A DNA stretch of 64,000 bases, taken from contig CP060221.1 in NCBI GenBank assembly GCA_023898405.1, forward strand, positions 248,001-312,000. Direction: 5' to 3'. The notes below the pieces were generated by a model, which saw only the letters and a list, made by a program, of their open reading frames with translations, was not told the DNA's origin and ran no database searches. Source of the stretch: Myxococcales bacterium (GTDB lineage: Bacteria; Myxococcota; UBA727; JABDBI01). The position numbers and the translations under genes are program-made. This document shows, piece after piece, positions 9,026 to 16,625 of the stretch. Each line of letters opens with the position of its first letter. The first letter of the stretch is position 1.

Positions 9026-9703
9026 ATGACTAAAAAACTTATGAAAATTTCAGGCCTGGTATTGGCTCTCGCTGTATTCAGCGCTTGTGATGATACGAAA
9101 CCAACAGAAACAACTAAAGAAACCACTAAAGAAACCACTAAAGAAACTGGAGCCGACAAAAATCTTCCTACACCTGAAGAAAAAGCTCTCAAAGACTTTG
9201 GAGATAAGACTCTTGCTCAGTTAAAGGGTGATGAAAAAGCTAAGGCAGAAAATGCGCTTATCAAATTCTTGAGTGGATTGGACTTTCAAGCGCTGACCAA
9301 AGATAGATTTTTGAGCGGAGCGCTTACACGACCAGGAAGCTGGAATAGTTCCAATATCCATGCAACTGATGCAGCCAAATGCCAAGCACGTCGTGACGCT
9401 GTAGCAAAAAGTCTTGACACACTAGCAAAGGACGCATTCAGCACTGAGCTTAAAGATGATGTTCGTAAAGCTGCACTAAAAAGCTTTGCTAATATCAAAC
9501 TCAGCTCCATTGCTGCTGAGCAAAGCATGCTCGCTCAATTGAGAGCTGAAGGTGCTGCTATCAAATGTGACGCTACAGAAAAAGCTAAACTTGATCACTA
9601 TGCTAAATTCAAGCACATCTCTGAAAACTTCAGAAATGCGTTTGACGGCCTATTAAAGGAAAAAGTAGACGCATTTGCAAAAAACCTTCCCGCTAAAAAC
9701 TAA
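9026..9703 (+). CDS. Hypothetical lipoprotein with TKET repeats
   Basis: Unrecognised 225-residue protein. It begins with a signal peptide ending VFSAC-DD, a probable lipobox, so it should be anchored in a membrane. A Thr/Lys/Glu linker made of near-identical TTKE units follows (about residues 28-41). The rest is Ala/Lys-rich and predicted helical, with two Cys residues that could form a disulphide (AAKCQA and AIKCDA). The start ATG is preceded by GAGGG. A good terminator follows at 9737, so it is monocistronic. Function unknown. Confidence 0.8.
   Translation: MTKKLMKISGLVLALAVFSACDDTKPTETTKETTKETTKETGADKNLPTPEEKALKDFGDKTLAQLKGDEKAKAENALIKFLSGLDFQALTKDRFLSGALTRPGSWNSSNIHATDAAKCQARRDAVAKSLDTLAKDAFSTELKDDVRKAALKSFANIKLSSIAAEQSMLAQLRAEGAAIKCDATEKAKLDHYAKFKHISENFRNAFDGLLKEKVDAFAKNLPAKN
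9107..9148 (+). repeat. 12-bp tandem repeat inside the lipoprotein gene
   Basis: About three units of ACTAAAGAAACC in tandem encode the TTKE linker. The unit is a multiple of three, so copy-number change would lengthen or shorten the linker without a frameshift. Confidence 0.8.
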
Positions 9704-9736
9704 GCTTGCCTAAAACCCTCGATGGGGTTGAGTGCA

Positions 9737-9765
9737 AAATCCGGCCAAATGGCCGGATTTTTTTA
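9737..9765 (+). terminator. Intrinsic terminator after the TKET lipoprotein
   Basis: AATCCGGCC-AAAT-GGCCGGATT stem followed by TTTTTTT. A textbook structure 33 nt after the stop codon. Confidence 0.92.
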
Positions 9766-9892
9766 TATACGGACTCGGTTTTCTAGCTTGCAGCACTGAG
9801 CATCTATTTTTGACCACTCCCAAAGCCCGTTTCATCTTTTCTTTTATATCCAGCCAACTTGCATTCTATGCCCAATCACATACATGGGTAAG

Positions 9893-10960
9893 ATGAATAA
9901 ATTATCTGATTATGACTTTCATTTACCCAAAGAACTGATTGCCACCACGCCTCTTTTAGAGCGTGGAAGCTCTCGTTTGTGTGTACTTAAAAAAAATCAA
10001 GAACAAGCATATGATGATGTTTTTTCTAACATCAGCTACTACCTTAACCCTGGCGATGTTGTAGTGATCAACAACACCAAGGTGATGAAGGCGCGTATTT
10101 TCGCTTTTAAAGAAAGCGGCAGCTCGGTAGAAATTTTATTGGTACGACCTACTCCCGCTGGTTCATGGACAGCCCTGTTAAGCGGCAAAGGTAATTTAAT
10201 AGGAAAGACTTTATTTCTTGGCAATGACACACATATCGAAGTGCTGCAAAAATTTCCACATGAGCCTGGTCTTTACGAGATAAAAAGCGATTGTGATTTG
10301 AGTGATTACGCCAAACAGTTTGGCGAGATACCCCTGCCCCCCTATTTTGGCCGAAAAGCAAACGAGCATGATAATACCTCTTACCAGACCATCTTTGCCA
10401 AAGATGAAAACCTCGGAGCTGTGGCAGCACCTACGGCTGGACTTCACTTTACTCCTCAACTGATTGATGAACTTAAAAAAAAATCCATAAATATTGTAGA
10501 AACTACGCTTCATGTAGGGCCAGGTACATTTTTGCCCGTGCGATGTGAAAATATTGACGACCATAAAATGCATAGCGAATTTTTTATACTAAATCAAAAT
10601 GCTGCTGATGCACTCAATAATGCCCGAAAACAAGGCAAGAGGATCATTGTGGTGGGCACTACCGCTATGCGCGTAATCGAGCAGTCTATGCAGTGGGCCC
10701 ATGAAAGAGGTGTAAATTATTTTTCTGGATGTGAAGGACAAACAAAAATTTTTATTCGCCCAGGCTATCGCTTTTTGGGATGCGATGCCATTATCACCAA
10801 CTTTCACACACCTAAATCAACCCTCCTCATGCTGGTATCAGCAGTCATCGGAAGAAAACTCGCTTTAAGAATTTATGCTGAAGCGGTCGAAAAGAAATAC
10901 CGTTTCTTTTCTTATGGTGACGCTTGTTATTTTGAAATAAGGAATGATGTCAATGAATAA
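9893..10960 (+). CDS. queA: S-adenosylmethionine:tRNA ribosyltransferase-isomerase
   Basis: Cytoplasmic enzyme of queuosine synthesis; it transfers and isomerises the ribosyl moiety of SAM onto preQ1-modified tRNA to give epoxyqueuosine. The family's opening (LSDYDFHLPKELIATTPL) and the blocks PGDVVVINNTKVMKARI, APTAGLHFTPQLID, ETTLHVGPGTFLPVR and FHTPKSTLLMLV are all present, with length (355 residues) as usual. Start taken at ATG 9893; ATG 9884 in frame is possible and neither has a strong ribosome site. It is the first gene of a queA-tgt-yajC-secD-secF operon and overlaps tgt by a few bases. Confidence 0.97.
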   Translation: MNKLSDYDFHLPKELIATTPLLERGSSRLCVLKKNQEQAYDDVFSNISYYLNPGDVVVINNTKVMKARIFAFKESGSSVEILLVRPTPAGSWTALLSGKGNLIGKTLFLGNDTHIEVLQKFPHEPGLYEIKSDCDLSDYAKQFGEIPLPPYFGRKANEHDNTSYQTIFAKDENLGAVAAPTAGLHFTPQLIDELKKKSINIVETTLHVGPGTFLPVRCENIDDHKMHSEFFILNQNAADALNNARKQGKRIIVVGTTAMRVIEQSMQWAHERGVNYFSGCEGQTKIFIRPGYRFLGCDAIITNFHTPKSTLLMLVSAVIGRKLALRIYAEAVEKKYRFFSYGDACYFEIRNDVNE

Positions 10961-12131
10961 ATTCTCATTTAAACTCGACGCCGTTGACGGCTACGCTCGA
11001 GCAACAAGCATTACAACTCCTCACGGCATTATCACTACGCCGATATTTATGCCTGTGGGAACTCAGGGCTCAGTTAAAGCTCTTTCAAATCAGGACCTAA
11101 AAGATGCCAATGCACAAATTATTTTGGGCAACACTTATCATCTGATGCTTCGACCTGGAAAAAATTTTCTGCAAACTTTTGGTGGATTGCATAAGTTTAT
11201 GTCGTGGGACAGACCCATTTTAACCGACTCGGGTGGCTTTCAGGTATTTTCACTCAGCCAAGGCGCACCTCGAGGCAAAGCGCAAAAAAATAGTGGGAAT
11301 GCAGGATTGGTAAAAATCGATGAAAATGGCGTCATTTTTAAAAGCTATCTCGATGGCTCAATCCACCCAATGCCACCTGAAGAAAGTATGGCCATACAAA
11401 TGGCTATTGGATCTGATTTTATCATGGCACTAGATATCTGCCCCATGGCCAAATCTCCACGAGATGACATTCGACGAGCTATGGATATCACCAACAAATG
11501 GCTTAAACGCTGCGTTGCTTCTATGACTCGCGATGAGTCTAAACTTATCGGTATCATCCAAGGAGGTATTCACGAAGATCTGCGCAAGGAACATGCACAA
11601 ATGGTGCTTGAACACGATCTCTTTGCTTATGCTATTGGTGGTCTAAGTGTTGGTGAAGATAAAGAAGAGATGTGGAAAACCGCCAACTACACTGCTCAGC
11701 TACTACCAAGCTCGAAGCCACGCTATCTAATGGGAGTGGGCACTCCTGATGATATTCTCGATGGAATAAAAGCAGGCATTGACATGTTCGATTGCGTTAT
11801 GCCCACGAGAAATGCACGCAATGGCTCACTGTTTACTCACCACGGAAAAGTTTCCATTAAAAATAAAATATATGCGTTTGATGAAAACCCTCTTGATGAA
11901 AAATGCAAATGTTATACCTGCCTAAACTATTCTAAATCTTATTTAAGGCATTTATTTTTGACTAAAGAGATACTTTATTACCGCCTCGCTTCTTTACACA
12001 ACATTAACTATTATCTTAGTTTGGTTGCAGACGCGCGACGTGCTATCTTAGAAGGTTGCTTTGACGACTTTTATTTAACACGCAAGAGTAATCACTCGTC
12101 TAAAATGGAGCCCATTGCGCTCTGTGCTTGA
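10953..12131 (+). CDS. tgt: tRNA-guanine transglycosylase
   Basis: Exchanges the wobble guanine of GUN-anticodon tRNAs for preQ1, the step before QueA. Recognisable are TPIFMPVGTQGSVKAL, the catalytic-Asp block ILTDSGGFQVFSLS, IGGLSVGEDKEEMW, PRYLMGVGTPDDILD with DMFDCVMPTRNARNG, and the zinc-site cysteines near the C-terminus (CKCYTC with a later His). I chose ATG 10953, 9 nt after AAGGA; ATGs at 10944 and 10947 are also in frame. The start overlaps the queA stop, implying translational coupling. Confidence 0.97.
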   Translation: MNKFSFKLDAVDGYARATSITTPHGIITTPIFMPVGTQGSVKALSNQDLKDANAQIILGNTYHLMLRPGKNFLQTFGGLHKFMSWDRPILTDSGGFQVFSLSQGAPRGKAQKNSGNAGLVKIDENGVIFKSYLDGSIHPMPPEESMAIQMAIGSDFIMALDICPMAKSPRDDIRRAMDITNKWLKRCVASMTRDESKLIGIIQGGIHEDLRKEHAQMVLEHDLFAYAIGGLSVGEDKEEMWKTANYTAQLLPSSKPRYLMGVGTPDDILDGIKAGIDMFDCVMPTRNARNGSLFTHHGKVSIKNKIYAFDENPLDEKCKCYTCLNYSKSYLRHLFLTKEILYYRLASLHNINYYLSLVADARRAILEGCFDDFYLTRKSNHSSKMEPIALCA

Positions 12132-12166
12132 AAATGATTGAAATACGGCATTTAAGGAGGATAGCT

Positions 12167-12514
12167 ATGAATATTTCGGAACAACTAGTTTTTTTGCAAG
12201 CAGCCCCAGCAGGGGGAAGCATTTGGAGCACCGTATTGATGTTCGGTGCCATGTTTGCAGTTCTCTATTTCATCTTGATAAGGCCACAACAAAAACAACA
12301 GAAAAAACATCAGGCGTTGCTTGCTGGTTTAAAAAGAGGAGATGAAGTAATTTTATCTTCGGGGATTATGGGGAAGATCTTTGCGGTTGAAGATCGGATT
12401 GTTGTGATAGAGATAAACGATAAAACGCGGCTCAAAGTTTTGAAGCAAGCGGTACAGGGGTTGGTCGGCCCAAGTGAAGCACAAGATACTTCCGATACAA
12501 AGAGCTCTACGTAA
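12167..12514 (+). CDS. yajC: Sec translocase accessory subunit YajC
   Basis: Small single-span inner-membrane protein (115 residues) of the SecDF-YajC complex. It has one N-terminal transmembrane helix followed by the family signature ILIRPQQKQQKKHQAL and the block LKRGDEVILSSGIMGKI. The open frame extends upstream to 12128, but the perfect ribosome site AAGGAGG lies 6 nt before ATG 12167, which also gives the expected N-terminus. It is followed by secD and secF in the usual order. Confidence 0.95.
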   Translation: MNISEQLVFLQAAPAGGSIWSTVLMFGAMFAVLYFILIRPQQKQQKKHQALLAGLKRGDEVILSSGIMGKIFAVEDRIVVIEINDKTRLKVLKQAVQGLVGPSEAQDTSDTKSST

Positions 12515-12553
12515 TCTTTATTTTGAAAACATTGAAAAAACATTGGAGAAAAC

Positions 12554-14344
12554 ATGCAACAGACATGGAAGCCTCGGCTATTGGTAGCACTGGCTTTACT
12601 CGGCATAGCTATTTATTTTTTCTACCCTTCGCTGGTTTACTTTACTCTCGATGAACAGGCTATAAAAGAAGTAAGGCAACACAAAGATGCCTTCCAGACA
12701 TATTTGCCTTCTTGGGCGCCAAAATCACACATCATTCCAGGTCTTGATCTCCAAGGTGGAATTCACATGGTGTTGGGCGTAGATCTCGACAAAGCTATTA
12801 GCGATAAAACAGCTCGGGCTGCAGATAGACTGATTGCCTTTGCGAAAGAAGAAGGTATTCAGGTTAACTCTTACAAACAGAGTGGGGAAAAACCAAGTCT
12901 TCAAGATCATGTTGAACTGATGTTTGCTGATAAAAATGAAGTACCAGCTTTTAAAGATAAAGTTCTTAAAAAGTTTGCAGACTTCGCCTACGTCACCTCG
13001 AGCGATCTAAAAGTGACTCTGCGTCTTGAACAACAGTTGATCCAGTCCATTCGAAATGATGCGGTCAATCAAACCATTAAAACTATTGTAAATCGTATTG
13101 ATAAAATGGGCGTTACAGAACCTTTGATAGCTCGTCAAGGTGATGATAAAGTGTTGATTCAGCTACCAGGAAATGACAACCCTGAGCTTGCGCGAAGCAT
13201 GATCGGTAGAACAGCACAACTCCAGTTCCAACTATGTGCTGATGACACTGACTTTATAAAGAATCTAAAAAACCTTCCTGAGGGCGTTGAGCTAGAAGAC
13301 GGGCGTTACTCGAGAGATATGAGCTCGGGCAAAGATATTTATTTAAGCTTTCGTGCGGAAAAGCTCGAGACTCTCAGAAACTATTTAGCCGACAAAGTAC
13401 CTCCACAGTACAGCGTAAAATTTGGCAAAATCGGCATAGGTGAAGGTCCCAATGCTTTGATGAGAACCTATACGCTCGAAAAGAAAATTGCCTTAAGCGG
13501 AGATGACCTGGTTGATGCTCGGGTATCGCCTGGTTCAAACCTCAACCCACGTCCTGGCGTAAGTCTCTCATTTGGCCCAACCGGCGCACGAATTTTTGCT
13601 GATTTAACAGCAGCTAATATTGGCAAGCGCATGGCGATTGTTCTAGAAGATATGGTTGACAGTGCACCAGTTATACAAAGCAAAATTCCTGATGGAAATG
13701 CTTTTATCAGTATGGGTGGCGCTCGCACCAATCAAGAAATGATGGCTGATGCCAATCAACTCGCTTTGGTATTAAAGGCAGGAGCACTACCTGCTCCGGT
13801 GACATTTAGAGAAGAACGCACCGTTGGACCATCTTTAGGAAAGGACTCTATTGATCAGGCAAAAGTCGCTTTTAGTTTAGGCAGTCTTGCCATTGCTCTC
13901 TTCATGATTTTTTACTATCGCCTGGTGGGTTTTACAGCTGTGTTGGGGGTCATCTTTGATATGGCATTTATATTTGCCATGCTCTCTGCTTTGGGAGCGA
14001 CACTCACTCTACCGGGGGTAGCAGCATTATTGCTTACCATAGGTATGGCTGTGGATGCTAATGTTCTCATTAATGAACGTATTAGAGAAGAACTTCGCCA
14101 AGGGAAAATGCCACGCTCTGCTGTAAAAGCTGGATACGATGCTGCAATGAGTGCGGTTCTCGATACACACATTACAACCTTTATCGCAGGTCTCGTGCTG
14201 TGGCAGTTTGGTACAGGTCCGATTCAAAATTTCGCAACGATGCTTCTAATCGGAACGGTTTCGTCGATGGTTTGCGCAATCTTTATTTCGCGAATTTTTG
14301 TCGACATGATGACATCTCGCGGACAAAAGACTTTATCAATCTAA
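12554..14344 (+). CDS. secD: Protein translocase subunit SecD
   Basis: Inner-membrane RND-type subunit (596 residues) that uses the proton gradient to pull preproteins through SecYEG late in export. The first transmembrane helix is at residues ~8-26, followed by the signature IPGLDLQGGIHMVLGVD, a large periplasmic P1 region (to ~residue 430), and five C-terminal helices with the conserved AVDANVLINERIREE. The ATG has GGAG 7-8 nt upstream. Between yajC and secF; expected length. Confidence 0.97.
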   Translation: MQQTWKPRLLVALALLGIAIYFFYPSLVYFTLDEQAIKEVRQHKDAFQTYLPSWAPKSHIIPGLDLQGGIHMVLGVDLDKAISDKTARAADRLIAFAKEEGIQVNSYKQSGEKPSLQDHVELMFADKNEVPAFKDKVLKKFADFAYVTSSDLKVTLRLEQQLIQSIRNDAVNQTIKTIVNRIDKMGVTEPLIARQGDDKVLIQLPGNDNPELARSMIGRTAQLQFQLCADDTDFIKNLKNLPEGVELEDGRYSRDMSSGKDIYLSFRAEKLETLRNYLADKVPPQYSVKFGKIGIGEGPNALMRTYTLEKKIALSGDDLVDARVSPGSNLNPRPGVSLSFGPTGARIFADLTAANIGKRMAIVLEDMVDSAPVIQSKIPDGNAFISMGGARTNQEMMADANQLALVLKAGALPAPVTFREERTVGPSLGKDSIDQAKVAFSLGSLAIALFMIFYYRLVGFTAVLGVIFDMAFIFAMLSALGATLTLPGVAALLLTIGMAVDANVLINERIREELRQGKMPRSAVKAGYDAAMSAVLDTHITTFIAGLVLWQFGTGPIQNFATMLLIGTVSSMVCAIFISRIFVDMMTSRGQKTLSI

Positions 14345-14365
14345 AAGGGCTTAACGAGGAAAATT

Positions 14366-15655
14366 ATGAAATTTATTACGATATTTGATCCAAGAAAGGA
14401 AATTAACTTCGTTGGCCGCTTTAAAACCGCAACAGGCCTCTCATTGCTTTTGCCTCTGGTTTCATTTGTGGCACTTCTTGTTTTCGGAATTCCCTGGGGC
14501 ATTGATTTTCTGGGGGGCCTAGAAATGCAAGTGAAGTTTCCTCAATCTGTTCCTGCTGGCGAAGTACGAGAAACTTTAGAAAATGCTGGCTTTAGCAAAA
14601 ATCAGGTGCAACAGTTTGGTGCTTCACAAAATAATGAAATTCTCATTCGAGTGGAACGTGTAGCCGCACTGGAACAAAAGGACGTTAATAAGATCACTCA
14701 GATTGTTGAACAGAGTTTCGGGACTTCCAAAATTTTGTTTGATGAAAAATCAGGCAATCAGCTCTCAATCTGGCTCAATGACAACAGTGAAAACATTACC
14801 GACCCCATGGCAAGAAAAAACACTTTGAAAATGCAACAACGGCAGTTGGCTGAGCTTCTCGAGCAAAAAAGTGGCATTGAGTTAAGAAAAACAGCCGCCA
14901 ACAAGGATACCACTCCTGATATTTATGGCGCTGTTATGGCTGATGAACCACAAAATGGGCAAGTGCGTTATACAATTCACTTTGCTGGAGTTGCAGGTAA
15001 AATTGAAAAGGTCTTGGCTGCTAAATTTGGTAATGTGGAAATCAGAAAGGTTGACTTTGTCGACAGTCAGGTTTCCCAACAATTGAGAACAGATGGTTTA
15101 CTTGCTGTGATCTATTCACTCCTGGCAATCGTGGTTTATGTAGCTGTTCGCTTTGATCTCTTTTTCTCCCCTGGCGCCATTGTTGCCCTTATTTCCGACG
15201 TTATGGGAGCCTTGATGGTGTTTACCATCGGCAGAGTAGAATTTGATACACCTTCAATCGCAGCCTTACTAACCATCTTAGGATATTCCATCAACAATAC
15301 AATTATCATCTATGATCGTATTCGCGAAGATGTTCCTAAAAAAGGCAATCTTTCTGTTGAAGAGTTGAAACCCTATGTAAACAAGGCTATTAACCAAACT
15401 TTTAGTCGAACTATCAACAGCACGCTCACCACGCTGATGGCAAGTTCCGCGTTGTGGATATTTGCCACTGGTACTATTGAGAACTTTGCTATGGTATTGA
15501 CCATTGGTATTATTGTTGGTGCATTGACTTCACTTTTTGTTTCACCAGCTGCATACCTTATGGCCAAAAAATACTTTAAGCAAAGCGCTCATAGCGATAC
15601 GCATCAAGCGAGTAGTGGTCACACTCGAGAAGAAAAAGCCAAGGGCGTTGTCTAG
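14366..15655 (+). CDS. secF: Protein translocase subunit SecF, with enlarged periplasmic domain
   Basis: Partner of SecD in the inner membrane. The amino-terminal helix is followed by the family block GIDFLGGLEMQVKF, and the C-terminal half has the five-helix bundle with TILGYSINNTIIIYDRIRE and FSRTINSTLTTL. At 429 residues it is about 100 longer than the E. coli protein (about 320). The extra length lies in the periplasmic region, roughly residues 100-210, with a polar, charged composition. The last ~25 residues are a His/Ser-rich tail. It ends the operon, with a terminator 24 nt after the stop. Confidence 0.96.
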   Translation: MKFITIFDPRKEINFVGRFKTATGLSLLLPLVSFVALLVFGIPWGIDFLGGLEMQVKFPQSVPAGEVRETLENAGFSKNQVQQFGASQNNEILIRVERVAALEQKDVNKITQIVEQSFGTSKILFDEKSGNQLSIWLNDNSENITDPMARKNTLKMQQRQLAELLEQKSGIELRKTAANKDTTPDIYGAVMADEPQNGQVRYTIHFAGVAGKIEKVLAAKFGNVEIRKVDFVDSQVSQQLRTDGLLAVIYSLLAIVVYVAVRFDLFFSPGAIVALISDVMGALMVFTIGRVEFDTPSIAALLTILGYSINNTIIIYDRIREDVPKKGNLSVEELKPYVNKAINQTFSRTINSTLTTLMASSALWIFATGTIENFAMVLTIGIIVGALTSLFVSPAAYLMAKKYFKQSAHSDTHQASSGHTREEKAKGVV

Positions 15656-15678
15656 TTAAAATCTTATCACAGGAAACT

Positions 15679-15706
15679 AAAACGCCTCGTACGAGGCGTT
15701 TTTTTC
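15679..15706 (+). terminator. Intrinsic terminator of the queA-secF operon
   Basis: AAACGCCTCG-TA-CGAGGCGTTT with a run of seven T's, 24 nt beyond the secF stop. Confidence 0.93.
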
Positions 15707-16078
15707 TGCAGCCCCAGAATCATCTTATCCTCCAGAAAACCTGGTTTTTCCAGGGAATATAAAAAATATATTTAGTAGGTTTTATATGCACATTTAAACT
15801 TTTTTCGTTACCTTTTCTATAAGTAATATTTCTAATACTTTTGCTTCTGACATAAATATATCCAAAGTAGTAGCCAGGTTTTGCATGTATCAGCAATACT
15901 TTGAGAGTCATAAGAAGATATAACCAACTCTCCCGTAGGCTATTGATTGTATCAGTTTTTAAGCTTGCGCACTGAGCATGAGATCTGATCGGTGATATTT
16001 CTCCAACGATTCCTCTCAGTGTCCTGTGCTTTTTAGAGAAGTTAAATTCATTCGATATCAATAACACTCTGAGTCTAA
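15707..16078. other. Intergenic stretch without a supported gene
   Basis: About 370 bp between the secF terminator and a MITE. The reverse strand has a 115-codon open frame (15720-16067), but it has no good ribosome site, no recognisable domain and no composition typical of the neighbours. I see nothing else here. Confidence 0.5.
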
Positions 16079-16529
16079 GAGACTATTTTGAAAATCAAAA
16101 TGTCGTTGTTAAGCCGTTAGCCAAATATTTGCAATTACTAAATGAATATAAAAAATTAGCAAAAGCAGGCGGCTGTTCGGTTGTGTCCAGAAAATGTTGA
16201 AAGGCTTCTTAATAAATTTTTTCACTAAGTCCTCGCGTGCGCTGTGGAATCGTTCAAAAATTTATTAAGAAGCCTTTCAACATTTTCTTTACATCGCCCG
16301 GCTGTTCTTAGTCTTTTATTGTTTCTTTTGTGATTTCTCTAACCAAACCAAGGTGCGATGGACCACCTATCATTTTGACCACTGTCCCTTGTCATCCCTG
16401 GGAAGACTGGAATCTAGCAAAAACGGTTAACCGTCTAGTTGATTTGGATCCCCGCCTGCGCGGGGATGACAAATAATTGTCAACAAAAATGTTTTCTCAG
16501 CTTAGAAAAAATATTTTCAAAACAGCCTC
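16079..16529. repeat. MITE family 1, copy A (contains a nested 120-bp element)
   Basis: Ends are inverted: GAGACTATTTTGAAAAT on the left and ATTTTCAAAACAGCCTC on the right. Internal blocks shared with the copies at 31759 and 41418 include GATTTCTCTAACCAA and AAAAATGTTTTCTCAGCTTAG, and a palindromic CCCCGCCTGCGCGGGG is also found in copy B. Without the nested 120-bp element (plus its 9-bp duplication) it would be about 320 bp. No coding capacity. Confidence 0.8.
16179..16298 (-). mobile_element. 120-bp hairpin element, copy 1, with 9-bp target duplication
   Basis: Exactly 120 bp, almost identical in reverse complement to the copies at 38030 and 52376. A ~33-bp inverted repeat (AAAATGTTGAAAGGCTTCTT and onward) flanks a ~36-nt unpaired centre. 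CGGCTGTTC is repeated directly on both sides (16170-16178 and 16299-16307), showing recent transposition into the MITE. The GGTTGTG...CATCGCC ends and 8-9 bp duplications recall IS1-family elements (inference). No coding capacity, so it must be moved in trans. Confidence 0.88.
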
Positions 16530-16625
16530 CAATACATCTTCAACTAAAATGAACTTATTCTTCAAACTCATGACAATGCCACCTCAAGAGGTGGCACTAC
16601 ATTTTCAAAATTATCTATTTTTATT

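Noticed and set aside
15720..16067. 115-codon open frame on the minus strand after secF
   Set aside because: No ribosome site, no domain, and composition unlike neighbouring genes; it ends against a MITE.
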